NCBI GenBank assembly: GCA_029449235.1
Contig: JANATG010000004.1
Span: 1,736,001 to 1,800,000 of the forward strand
DNA length: 64,000 nucleotides
Origin: Linnemannia schmuckeri
Taxonomy: Eukaryota > Mortierellomycota > Mortierellomycetes > Mortierellales > Mortierellaceae
Reading direction: 5' to 3'
In this document: positions 12,886 through 23,722 of the stretch, one piece after another
How positions within the stretch are numbered: the first letter of the stretch is position 1
How the letters are laid out: every line of letters begins with the position of its first letter
Program-made: the position numbers and the translations under genes
The notes under the pieces: model-generated
Databases searched by the model: none
What the model saw: the letters and a program-made list of their open reading frames with translations, nothing else
What the model was told of the DNA's origin: nothing

Positions 12886-13628
12886 ACTATCCTACTCCCA
12901 TCCTCACAAGGAAAGGATTGGAATTGCAGTTGTTCTTTGCCATAAATAGGGTCGTTTTGTTCACATTTGAAGAGAAAAGGGTAGTTTGTTCTGCATTTGC
13001 CTGTCGCGGTTAGTCGTTGTGAGGTGAAAAGGATTTACTGCGGGCAAAAAAACGTGCTGTAATGTGTTTATGATATACAGGCATAACGGATCTCCCTCTT
13101 CCACTTGATCAATTGGGCGTGCGTTGCCAAGAATCGAAATACGATGTGGTAACACAAAAAAAAATAGTTTTGTTCCAATGGATGACATACCGCACGCTGC
13201 TCAATCTAGAGTTCAAAATATATGAAAGCTTGGCAATTCTAGAGTCTGGTTGACTTTTATGTGTTTCTCCTTCTGCTCACATCTCGATTGCAGGGCAAGG
13301 AACAGAAGGATGAGAATGATTGATGGAGGGATATCAGTTTTTGTTTCTCGGATAATGTTCCCGGATCAGAGCGCGATGCCATTGGTACCCAAATAAGGGA
13401 CAGAACGATCGGAAATAAAAATTGTTCAAGAAAACACTAATCCTCAGAGGGTTGACGCGAATAGATACAAACATATAAAATGAAGAGTCGATGTCCACCT
13501 CTTTTTTTCTCATCATCGTCATTATTATCTCAAACACATTGCCTTTTGTCGAAAAAAAGTCGTCTTCTCTTCCGCTCATATTTTTTCTCACTCAGTCATT
13601 CACCCATTTTTTAATTATACAAGAAACC
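12886..13628. other. Intergenic between hydrolase copies 2 and 3
   Basis: No supported ORF. The final 150 bases hold the putative promoter of copy 3 with a TATA-like box at 13474. Confidence 0.4.
13474..13480 (+). promoter_or_regulatory. TATA-like box of hydrolase copy 3
   Basis: TATAAAA lies about 150 bases before ATG 13629, followed by a CT-rich stretch. Distance and sequence suit a core promoter; no transcript data are available. Confidence 0.4.
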
Positions 13629-13901
13629 ATGGCCCCCATCAACACTGATACGTCTGTTGCCGTTGCCAACGACGACAAGCGGAAGTTCTTGGACAACCTT
13701 CCCGCTATCCTGGAGAAGGCTCGTGCTGACGATGGCATCCCTGGTATGAGTGTCGCCATTCTTCACAAGGGCGAACTTGTCTTTGCTCAAGGATTCGGAA
13801 AACGCAACCAAAGCGATCCTTTCACCAAGGAGGTAGGCAAAAAAAAAAAAATACACTGTTATGGTCTCTGTGTGTCTTCGCTCTCTGTTGTTCGCTTTTT
13901 C

Positions 13902-13933
<32 letters not shown>

Positions 13934-15648
13934 GGCACCCGAATTTTTCTCTTCTTTAATAGACCGTGTCCCACATCGCGTCCGTGTCTAAGGCGTTCAC
14001 TGCTACAGCTGTGGGTGAATTGGTAGCCGAGGGTAAGGTTGACTGGGACAAGACTCCAGTCTCGCACTACCTCCCAGAGTTCCAGCTGAAGGATCCCGTC
14101 CTCACCTCGCAACTGACCTTTGTCGACATGTTGTCTCACCGCACAGTAAGCAAAGTTCACATCCAGGCAATTTTTTATACATGTTCTTGTATTTGTGCAA
14201 CATGAACGGGGATGCTAATTATTTCGTTTTTCGCTTCCTCTGTAGCCTGTTCCCCCAGCAGACATGGCATGGTTCAGGAACGAGCTGCCTCCAAGAGTCC
14301 TCATCAGTCAGCTGAAGCATCTCGACATGCCCTCTAAAATGTCCCCTATCGTCAACTACAATAACCTCGTCTATGCCGTCGCAGGAGAGGCAGCCGCAAA
14401 GGTCGCAGGGATGACATATGCTGAGTTGATCCAAACCAAGATCCTTGATCCCCTCGGTTTGAAGGATGCTGGGCTTTCGTTGCCGGAGATGAAGCGTCGT
14501 CCTAACTATGCCATGCCATATAATGCTGCTTCGTACGAAGAGGCCAAGGAGGGTATCTTCGAAGAAGGTTATATGGATGAGGTCCCTATGGCTGATGCAC
14601 CTGCCGGCGATATCTACATGAATGTGTTGGATCTGGTCAAATGGGGCGATGTGATCATGAAGGAGGGTGAGCTCAATGGAAAACAGGTCCTGAACAAGCA
14701 GAGTGTCCAGGAGACGCTCAAGACCCACAACTGTGCGTCACTCTCACAGCGTCGACGCGACTTTGCGCCCACTCTTGGATACGGCCTTGGGTGGATGTTG
14801 GACACATATAAGGGTCACACGTACATTCAGCATGGTATGTACCTCCCAGTCTATTTTTTCGTTCGCTGTAATGAAGAAGAAGCCTTGTCTTTTTTTTTCT
14901 CTACCCTCCAGGAGAGCGAGTACCCTAAACGTTATGTCAACGACATTTCCCACACAAAAATCTTAGCTTCCCTCTCCCTTTTTTTCCGATCAAATATTTC
15001 AACAGAGAGAGAACACGCGTTATTCAACATACTTTTTTTTTGTTATCTACATGACCTATCATAGGTGGAGGCAACCCAGGATACAGATCCGACTTGGCAT
15101 TCTACCCGGACGACGATCTTGTGGTTGCCTGCTTGACCAACATTAACATCACCGACTTACCCTCCAAGCTGTCCTTCTACATTGCCGATGGCCTCCTAGG
15201 TCTGCACAAGACCGACGATTGGATTAATGAGATAGTCCCCAAAAGAACCCAGCAAACCTATGAAATGTTCGCCATGATGGGAGACGGCAGTCTCCCCGAT
15301 CGCATTGAGAACAAACCTTACACCCACGAGTTGGTCGACTACGTTGGTGACTACACCCATCCCGTCTACGGCAAGATCGTCATTACTCTCCAGAATGGCG
15401 GAGGAAAAGCCCTGCACATGAAGCTCAGGACTTTGGAGAGTCAGCTGGAGCACTACCATTTCGAGTCGTTCAAGGGTCGTGTGCACGATTTCGCGGTAAA
15501 GGGCAATGTCTTCTTGACGTTCGTTACCGGCGCTAAAGGCGTTGTTCAAGCGGCGGAAGTCATTCTTCCTAGAGAACCTGTCCCTTTCACGTTCAAGAAA
15601 GCAGAGGTCTCTAAGACCGGCGACCCCGCTACACCCAAGGAAGAGTAG
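13629..15648 (+). CDS. Beta-lactamase-like serine hydrolase copy 3, no targeting peptide
   Basis: Same family as copy 2, 519 aa. Exons 13629-13832, 13963-14145, 14246-14834 and 15065-15648; intron phases identical to the other copies. SVSK at 75-78, YNN at 167-169 and H-G-G at the third junction are intact. The DUF3471-like C-terminal domain is present (PVYGKIVITL, QLEHYHFESF). The N terminus starts MAPINTDTSVAVAND and is polar and acidic, so the protein is probably cytosolic. Exon 3 is one codon shorter than in copies 2, 4 and 5, as in copy 1, so copies 1 and 3 share this indel. Intron 1 contains a 28-base T run. Third intron is long (230 nt). Confidence 0.88.
13906..13933. repeat. T28 homopolymer
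   Basis: Twenty-eight consecutive T residues in intron 1 of hydrolase copy 3, upstream of the acceptor at 13962, so they form an extreme polypyrimidine tract. Confidence 0.95.
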
Positions 15649-15819
15649 ACTTCCTCTCCCTTCCCTTCCCCGTTTTTGTCGTAGTCTTTGCACTTCTATT
15701 AGCAATTAAGTAAAAATGCATTTGTAGAATGTAAGGTTGGCTGTTTGATATTTGGGCGCAAGAAATTATGTTAGACGTTACAATTTGGGCACAAAATGGG
15801 CTTTTCTCTATTGCTTCGC

Positions 15820-16180
15820 AAGTCTTGGCAGATAACGCGTAATAGGAATACTATCTATGGTCGTCGATCGAATGAGAATGCGATACGGTTTCAAAAGTGG
15901 GACGTTGCAATTTTGGGCTGAAGGGGACGGAAACCAAGACGGAAGCCAGAGGGAAGAGTGGGATAGAAGGAAGTAAAAAAGGGTGACAGGAAGAGGAGTG
16001 GGATAGAAAGGAGAAAAATAGGAAATGTGAAAGGATGATGTAAAGTTGAATGGAGCTAAGGGTCCAAGGGAGCAAAACGCGGATGGTCTCACTTCTCATC
16101 GTAGCCAGGGATTTAGAACCACGCCATTTTTTATTCGAGTCGGCGCACCTTGAGAGTTATTCGAGATGATTAGTCGACAA
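15820..16180 (-). repeat. Intergenic repeat R, copy R1
   Basis: Related by eye to 18715-19050 and in part to 19485-19635. Shared blocks on the plus strand include TAAAGTTGAA followed by GAGCAAAA, a purine-rich GGAAG region, and a GGCGCACC end. Read on the minus strand it begins with a tRNA-like GTGGTTC..ATCCC segment. It may be a short non-autonomous element, or simply flank carried along by tandem duplication. Confidence 0.55.
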
Positions 16181-16442
16181 AGAAATATGAGCTGTTGAAG
16201 CATACCTCAGTCAAGATATCAATATCCCACCTCTACCAAACCTATTACACGTCTCAATTAAGAGTGCGCACGCGAATTAGTAATAAAAACAGGCATGGTA
16301 TTTGCAGTTACCTAATTCTGGGCACCTATATCGAATCGTCCATGTAATAGAAACGTCCAACTCACTTGCTTTTCTTTGTCACACCTGGCTGGCTGCCAAA
16401 CTTCTGGCTCCTATCCCTAGATACTGCGCAGACCCGCGAAGG

Positions 16443-16450
16443 TATAAAAA
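16443..16450 (+). promoter_or_regulatory. TATA box of hydrolase copy 4
   Basis: TATAAAAA stands 60 bases before the first in-frame ATG at 16510 and 160 before the alternative ATG at 16609. The short distance to 16510 leaves that choice open. Confidence 0.5.
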
Positions 16451-16509
16451 GGTGTCTGTCTCTACTATGGATCCTTCAAGTCAACGCATCACTCTTTTCC
16501 CTTGACAGC

Positions 16510-18469
16510 ATGATCAATCCTTTATTCAACCCGTTTCTTCTTGCCTCCTCATTCCTTTTCTTTCATGCTACATCCATTCCTTCAATCGCAGCCTTAAAAA
16601 AGGAAAACATGACCATATCCTTCGACAACAAATCCGCCAAGGACTTCCTCGACAACCTCCCCAGCATCCTCGAAAAGGCTCGCGCCGACGGAGGTGTCAA
16701 GGGCATGAGTGTTGCCATCATCCACAAGGGCGAGCTCGTCTTTGCCCAGGGATTCGGAAAGCGTAACCGCAACGATCCATTCACCAAGGAGGTAATTAAA
16801 ACATTTCTCGTTAACGATACACCCCTTTTTTCTCTCGACTATGGCCTAACTTTTTATCTGTCGTGCCACTTGTATCACCAAAACTACTTTTCTCGCTCCT
16901 TTTATAGACAGTGACCCATATCGCATCCGTTTCCAAGGCATTTACCGCGACTGCTGTGGGCGAGCTCGTTGCCGACGACAAGGCTGACTGGAACGAAACC
17001 CCCGTCTCCCACTACCTTCCCGAGTTTCAGTTAAAAGATCCTGTCCTGACTTCTCAGTTGACATTTGCCGATCTATTGTCCCATCGAACCGTGAGTTTTT
17101 CTCTGTCCTACTTTGTCCATGTGCCTAGTTTTCGCTATTTTTGTATCATAACTATGTATATGTACTCAAGTGAAATTATTTCTCTCCTTGTTTTCACAAT
17201 TAACTACAGCCCGTCCCCACAATTGACTCGGCGTGGTACAGGAACAGCAAGCCTCCTAGAGAGTTGATCAAACAACTCAGGCACCTCGACCTGCCCACCT
17301 CAAAGATGACCCCCTTTGTCAACTATAACAACATTCTCTATGCCGTCGCCGGAGAGGCCGCCGCCAACGTCGCCGGAACGACTTATCCAGAGTTGATCAA
17401 GTCCAAGATCTTTAAGCCCCTTGGTCTGAAGAGCGCTGGACTCTCGCAGCCCGAGATGGCGAAGCAGCCCAACTTTGCGTTGCCCTATGATGCCAATTCT
17501 TTTGAAGACGCCAAGAACGGAGTCTACGAAGAGGGATTCATCGACGAGATCCCTATGCCTGATGCCCCCGCTGGCGATATCTTTATGAACGCGATGGATC
17601 TGGCCAAGTGGGGACGCGTGATCTTGAAGGAGGGAGAACTCAATGGCAAGCAGGTGTTGAGCAAGGAAAGCATCCAGGAGACCCTGAAGTCCCAGAGTAT
17701 TGTGGACGATGAGGAGCGTCGACCTGGGTTTGCGCCTACTGTGGGGTATGGGTTTGGTTGGTTACTGGATTCTTACAAGGGCCACACTTGCTTCAGACAC
17801 GGTATGTTCCCCTTTTCCATTCTTTTTCTGTTGAGTCTTCTTCTTCTTACGAGCATGATGACAAACACAGATGGGAATAACACTTTGATCAAGTTTTTGA
17901 TATACTAACCGTACTTGTGGATATAATTAGATGGATCCAACCCAGGCTACCAGTCGATCTTGGCCTTTTTCCCATACGACGACCTTGTCATTGCACTCTT
18001 GACCAACGTCGACAACACCGATCTTCCCAATAGTCTGCCCTACTACATCGCCGACGGAATGTTGGGTCTGCCCAAGTCGATCGACTGGCTATCGATTACT
18101 GTTCAAAAGACGAAGGAGTTGTACGCCAAGGGCGGAGACGACCTCCCCAAACGCGTCCAGAACAAGCCTCCTAGTCACAAGTTGGTTGATTACGCCGGCG
18201 AGTACACCCACCCCATCTATGGCGAAATCGTCATTACCCTGGAGGAGGATGGAAAAGCCCTGCACATGAGGCTCAGGACCTTGGAAAGTCAATTGGAGCA
18301 CTATCATTACGAGTCGTTCAAGGGTTCTGTCCATGAATTCGGACTGAAGGGGAATGTGTTTTTGACATTTGTCACGGGCGCGAAGGGCAATGTTGAAGCG
18401 GTGGAAGCTCTTCTTCCCGAAGAGTCTGATCCTCTGACATTTGGGAAATCGGAGGAAGAAGAAGACTAA
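16510..18469 (+). CDS. Beta-lactamase-like serine hydrolase copy 4, probable signal peptide
   Basis: Same family as copies 2, 3 and 5, 531 aa from ATG 16510. Exons 16510-16791, 16908-17090, 17220-17811 and 17931-18469. SVSK at 101-104 and YNN at 194-196 are intact. The first 27 residues form a hydrophobic secretory-type signal (PLFNPFLLASSFLFFH) before the conserved core. A second in-frame ATG at 16609 would give a 498-aa protein without the signal, like copies 3 and 5; the TATA box at 16443 permits both. The third catalytic motif differs: RHDG instead of HGG, because exon 4 starts with AT rather than GC or GT. H-x-G is kept. Intron 2 has a GTGAGT donor, unlike the other copies. Closest to copy 5 (shared KSQSIVDDEERRPG). 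Confidence 0.87.
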
Positions 18470-18481
18470 TCTAGCCGTACC

Positions 18482-18524
<43 letters not shown>

Positions 18525-19039
18525 TTAATAACTTGGTCATAGTTTGCACTTGTGTTATTAAAAATGGAAAAAAAAAAAATCCAGCCGAAGTGAATTCAAG
18601 GTGACTACTACGATAACTGGGCGCAAACAATGCTGTTTTGGCTCTACGTGATGACAAACCTTTAGGTACAAACAAAAAAAAAATGCACGCAAGCAATTAA
18701 TCGTACTGCGGGCTGACTTTCTTTTGTCAAGCCAGGGCAACAGATAATACGTAAAAGAGAGTTCAATCCATGATTATCGATCAAATTGAGTCGTGATATG
18801 ATTTTGAATGGTGGCGTCGCTTGTCGAGCTGAATGAGGCGAAAACCAGTGAGGAATCATGAGGGAGAGGTAGGATGGAAGAAAGAGAAATAGGAAGGAAG
18901 AAAGGGTGGCGTAAAGTTGAACAGAGCTTCAGGTTCATGGGAGCAAAAATGCAAATTAAGTCGTTTGGGTATGACCCGGGATCGGAACCACTGCCATGTC
19001 CCGAGTTGGCGCACCACGTGTAATTCGCGACGGTTAGCT
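18470..19039. other. Intergenic after copy 4 with repeat R2
   Basis: Begins with a T26A11 homopolymer pair directly after the stop codon, then holds repeat R2 up to the edge of the relic copy. No ORF. Confidence 0.5.
18488..18524. repeat. T26A11 tract
   Basis: Twenty-six T residues followed directly by eleven A residues, 18 bases past the copy 4 stop. It could form a simple hairpin; its position suits the 3' UTR of copy 4. Confidence 0.95.
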
Positions 19040-19050
19040 GTCCAGAAAAC
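18715..19050 (-). repeat. Intergenic repeat R, copy R2
   Basis: Related to R1 at 15820-16180 over nearly its full length, with many substitutions. Its distal edge coincides with the abrupt start of the relic hydrolase fragment at about 19040. On the minus strand the start contains TGGTTCCGATCCCGGGTCA, close to a tRNA T-arm with one extra base. Confidence 0.55.
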
Positions 19051-19415
19051 AAAGGACTCGTACGCCGCCAGGTGTAGTGAAGACTTTCCTGACCGTATCG
19101 AGAACAAATCCCACGCCCACAAGTTGGTGAACTATGTCGGCGAGTATATCTACTTCGTCTCCGGCGAGGTCGTCGTTACCCTCCAGGAGGACCGAAAAGC
19201 CCTGCACACCCAGTACTTGACTTTAGGGAGTAGACTAAGAGCATTATCACTACAAGTCGTTCAAGGACCATCTTCATGATTTCGAAGTAAAGAGGCACGT
19301 ATTCCTCACCTTTTTCACTGGCGCCAGTGGTGGTGTCCAGACTGCAGAGGTGATCCTTGCCGTGCAATCTGTCCCTTTCACGTTCAAAAAAGTCGAGGTC
19401 TCCGCCTTCACCTAA
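19040..19415 (+). pseudogene. Relic of a sixth hydrolase copy (C-terminal DUF3471-like part)
   Basis: Translated homology to the last exon of the array genes only. It starts VQKTKDSYA, continues through DRIENKSHAHKLVNYVGEY and VVVTLQEDRKALH, then needs a frame change at about 19236-19240 (one extra base) before HYHYKSFKDHLHDFEVK and VFLTFFTGASGG, ending at TAA 19413-19415. The catalytic exons are absent. The left edge abuts repeat R2 and the right side leads to repeat R3. It is a dead remnant of a copy between 4 and 5. Confidence 0.85.
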
Positions 19416-19829
19416 GAAAGAATAGTTTGTCTCTTCCCACTCCTTTTCTATTAAATGAGGTGGGGTACTGATGGAAAGTGCTGCGTCTCTTGTTGGGCTG
19501 AAGTGGGCGGGTAATTGGCAGAAAGAAAGAGGGTGAAAAAAGTAGGCAGAGGATGGCGCAAAGATGAGCGGAGCAAAGGGTTCAAAGGAGCTAAAATGCG
19601 GATTATCTCTCGTTGCTCTTTGTCAAAGCGCTGACCCAAATCAGGTAAAATGGCGTCTGTCTGTCTGTCCACGCACTCGCTCTCTTATTCCTTCACACCA
19701 ACAGCCCTCCCTTTCTTTCCCAACTCACACCTTTTCTCATTCTTCATTCCTTTCTCTCTCTCTCTCTTTCCATTCCATCACTACATTCCTCTTCATTCAT
19801 TCTGTCACTCGTTTAAAACGACAGAACCC
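19416..19829. other. Intergenic with repeat R3 and copy 5 leader
   Basis: R3 occupies about 19485-19635. From 19640 to the ATG at 19830 the plus strand is CT-rich, the likely promoter and 5' UTR. The copy 5 frame is open upstream to 19650, but the sequence there is CT-biased and not conserved in other copies. Confidence 0.45.
19485..19635 (-). repeat. Intergenic repeat R, partial copy R3
   Basis: Shares with R1 the TTGGGCTGAA..GG start, the GGCGCAAAG..GAGC region, and AAATGCGGAT. The tRNA-like end seen in R1 and R2 is not clearly present. Confidence 0.45.
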
Positions 19830-21721
19830 ATGACCACCACTACTACGCTACCAGAAGGACACCATCACGACCATAAGGAGTTCCTCACCAACCTCCCCGA
19901 CGTCCTCGAGAAGGCTCGCGCCGACGGAGGTATCCCAGGCATGAGCGTCGCCATCCTCCACAAAGGGGAGCTCGTCTTTGCTCAGGGGTTTGGAAAACGT
20001 AATCGTAGTGACCCATTCACCAAGGAGGTAAGTAAACAAAATACCTCTTCCCTCGCACACACTTGTAAGACAATGCGCAATTCTCTTCTCGACTACACAT
20101 CCTCCATTTTTTTTCTCACGATGTTGGGGTCACCAAAAGTAACCTCTCTCGCTTGCTCTCTTAATGCTATCCATAGACTGTAACCCATATCGCGTCGGTC
20201 TCCAAGGCATTCACTGCGACCGCGATCGGAGAATTGGTGGCTGAGGGAAAAGTTGACTGGAACGAGACACCCGTCTCTCAGTACCTTCCAGAGTTTCAAC
20301 TCAAGGATCCTGTCCTGACATCGCAATTGACTTTTGCAGACTTGCTCTCTCACCGCACAGTAAGTTTAGTTCTTCGTGTTTTCGTCCATTGTACATTTCT
20401 ATTTTTGTGTCACACACATAAAAACGCCATTTTTGAAATTCGCTACAGCCCGTTCCCTCAATAGACACGGCATGGTATAGGAACAACAAGCCTACCAGAG
20501 AGTTGATCAAGCAGCTCAGGTACCTCGAGATACCCTCATCCAAGATGACTCCCTTTATGAACTACAACAATATCCTATACGCCGTTGCAGGGGAGACTGC
20601 CGCCAGTGTCGCTGGAATGTCATACCCCGAACTGATAAAGATCAAGATTTTTGATCCTCTCGGTTTGAAGAGCGCTGGACTCTCGCATACAGAAATGGCG
20701 AAACAGCCCAACTATGCGATGCCCTACGACGCCGCCTCCTTTGACGACGCCAAGAACGGAATCTTTGAGGAAGGATACATCGACGAGGTTCCAATGGCCG
20801 ACGCACCCGCAGGCGACATATACATGAACGTCGTGGATCTTGCCAAGTGGGGACGTGTGATTCTGAAGGAGGGAGAGCTTGATGGAAAGCAGGTGTTGAG
20901 CAAGGAAAGCATCCAGGAGACCCTGAAGTCTCAGAGTATTGTGGATGATGAGGAACGTCGACCTGGGTTTGCACCTACTGTGGGGTATGGGCTTGGTTGG
21001 TTACTGGACTCTTACAAGGGCCATACTTGTTTTCGACACGGTACATCTCTCTTTTTTCTTTTTTATTGTTTCCTATATTGTGAACAAAAAAGGGCGAGAA
21101 GTACAAGCGAGGTCAACAATTGAACGAATCGTTATGCTGTGTAAACTCTACATTCTCGGTAAAATAGGCGGATCCAACCCAGGATACCAATCACACTTGG
21201 CCATTTTCCCTGAAGACGATCTTGTCGTTGCGCACTTGACCAACATCGACATCACCGAGCTTCCCTCCTGCTTGCTCTACTACATTGCCGACGAGATGTT
21301 AGGTCTGCCCAAGATGACCGACTGGCTGTCGGACGAGATCACCGTTCATAAAACGAGAGATTCATACAACGAAGTCGCCAAGGAACTCAAGGGCGGCGAT
21401 GACATCCCAGACCGTATCGAGAACCAACCTCCTAGCCATGCGTTAGCCGACTATGCTGGTGTCTACACACACCCCGTCTACGACACGATCACGATCCGTC
21501 TCGAGGAGGACCAGTACTTACACTTGAATATGCGGACATTTGACAGCAAGGTGGAGCACTACCATTTTGAACTGTTCACGTCGGTCTTTAGAGAATTTGG
21601 AGTCAAGTCGCTTGTTCTCTTGACGTTCGTGACAGCAAGCAATGGGCGGGTCGAGGGGCTGAGAACTGTTCTGGATGATGATCTTGTCCTTGATTTCAAG
21701 AAGAAGGAAGAGGCTTCGTAG
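19830..21721 (+). CDS. Beta-lactamase-like serine hydrolase copy 5
   Basis: Same family, 508 aa. Exons 19830-20027, 20177-20359, 20449-21040 and 21168-21721. SVSK at 73-76, YNN at 166-168 and RHGG at the third junction are intact. The N terminus begins MTTTTTLPEGHHHDHKEF, polar and His-containing, with no targeting signal. Copy 5 shares the exon 3 end with copy 4 almost residue for residue, marking the youngest duplication. The C-terminal domain is the most divergent of the set (VFREFGVKSLVLLTF, then a run of acidic residues DDDL), which suggests relaxed or altered constraint there. Confidence 0.87.
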
Positions 21722-23722
21722 GTAGTATAGATACCCAAACATAGAAGTGTATATATGAAACAGAGCATAGATATACATTGGTCTTGGTTTCGACAGTAAC
21801 ATTCTTGGTCTCCTATATGCAAACAATGCAAAAGCATAAACGGCTGTGCAAGAAGACTTGATCCACGAATGCCTTCGAGTGGCAGATCATTGTCTTGGGT
21901 CCCCATGGACATATATGTGCGCGACCTTCTTTTTAAAATAAAATGGCATAACACATGTTTTGTGTTTTTCTCGATTTTGTTGAATTAGTTAAAAGTAGAA
22001 AGTAAGGAAGGAATAAGAAGGAAGAAGGAATGTACGAAGCCTCTGACATCACTACCTCACGACAAGGCCGAAAACCGTCCCTGTTGAAGAGCAATTCTTT
22101 AAAAACTCCAAAACGTCTACCGAGATGGAATCTCCGAACAAGCTCATGGAAGGAGCATAAACGGTACTGTAATAATCTCGAATGTAGATGGAGATTCAAT
22201 GCCTTCCTATTTGCCGTTTATATTTATACCCCTTGGACTGTTCTTTTGATATGTACGTAATGGTATGTGATTAGCGTGTAAATTGGAGTTTCTAGGTATA
22301 GATTCTGAATGAATGAGGAATGGAAAGAATGGGATGAAGGCGGGTTTCAATCCATGGGGAATATAAATTAGAGCTAAAATTGTACTTTGGACCTGCTTGA
22401 ATTTGAGAGAATAAAAAGTGGTCACTTTTATTTTGTCATTCAGATGTGCGATCGACAAAGAAAGGGGAACGGATAAATCCCGTCCATCTTGGTTTCTTTT
22501 GTTATTATTTTATTTTTTTTTGTAGGGAAATTTGGCAAAGGTGACCTCTCTCTGGATGATCAATCATCCTTTTGTTGTCTCGCTTCTCGATTGATCAGAA
22601 TATCCGATTAATAAAATTGAAGCGGATGGTGGTGGTGCGTGATCACTATTAGTTTAAGCCGAGGGTGGAAGTTAACAGTGAGCGTTCCTGTCGTTGTTTG
22701 TTGTCCCTCCCTCCATCCATGCAACACTAAAGCCCTCGAGAAAGAAATCCAAGAAAAGACAATGGATTGTTATGTTGTGTGACGTGAAAACAAATGCGGG
22801 TTGGAAACTTACATGGACCCTTCCATCTTCTTCTTTTCTCGAGTTGACGTACACTATCCATCGGTACCTGTTTGTCCCGAAACTTTCGATTCATTCTCTC
22901 TATTGACTAAGCCCGCTTGGTCTCCTTCAATGGGCGCGCAACTTTTTCTCATTTCTCTCTGCCTTTACTTGATGAAGTCACAAAATCATAAAGATGGAGG
23001 AACGATAGGGAAAGAAAAGAAAAATGGAAGAGGGATGGAGCGGGCGCAGTTCGGAGTGAGTGCGGAGAGTTACAGTAGCTGAAATTGCGAATATGTTCAT
23101 GTACGTTTTGAAGAGGTAAAAAAAAAAGTGTCGGTCACCCTTGCAGTTGGATGTTTGTCTGTCGATCGCGCCTTCTTGAGCCGTTGCAGCGAGTAGGAAC
23201 GAGGGCAGCGCACACTGTGGGTAGACTTTCAGTAGTAAACATTGACCCTTGGATATAGGTCAGTGGGCGTGAGAGAAAGCGAATAGAGAGGAAAAGATAG
23301 TAGAAAACCAAGAGTAAAAAATAGGGAGGATGTGCTGAACCAAAAGAGAGGGCGGAATGATTTGCAACGCATGATTGTTGGTTGGCAGGGATAGTTACAA
23401 ACCGACAGAGCAAAAAACAAAGTACAAGGAAATAAAACAATTAGTTGAGAGCCGTTTGTGTAAAAGTAAGGAAATGAGGGGGAAGGAAGGGGACAACGGC
23501 ACTAGGGGGTGACGGGGGGAGGGGGATCAATGGATCCGTTCAGGTTGACCCAGACAATGGGCCTTTCTCACGCCTCTGTCTTCTCGCTTCGGTTCTTCAT
23601 TCCTACTTCTACTTTTTCTTCTTTTTCTTTCTTTCCTCTTTCTTTCCTCTTTCTTCTCTCATTCCACTCTTCTCCCAATACCCTTCCTTCTACCTCTCTT
23701 ACACACACAAACACCTCTCAAC
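21722..23722. other. 2-kb intergenic region before aldehyde dehydrogenase
   Basis: Several short ORFs exist on both strands, but none has recognisable motifs, codon bias or splice context. A GATCAATCA/TGATTGATC-type inverted motif is around 22556-22598. From 23570 to 23722 the plus strand is CT-rich, as in promoters here. I see no RNA gene. Confidence 0.45.

Larger units (their letters stand above)
15649..16509. other. Intergenic between hydrolase copies 3 and 4
   Basis: Contains the first copy of the intergenic repeat (15820-16180) and, close to copy 4, a TATA box at 16443. No ORF with family support. Confidence 0.5.

Noticed and set aside
18950..19025. Intact tRNA gene in repeat R2
   Set aside because: Only a T-arm-like segment with an extra base is seen; no full cloverleaf could be traced by eye.
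19650..19829. Open frame upstream of hydrolase copy 5
   Set aside because: CT-biased sequence without counterpart in the other copies; the ATG at 19830 matches the start pattern of copy 3.
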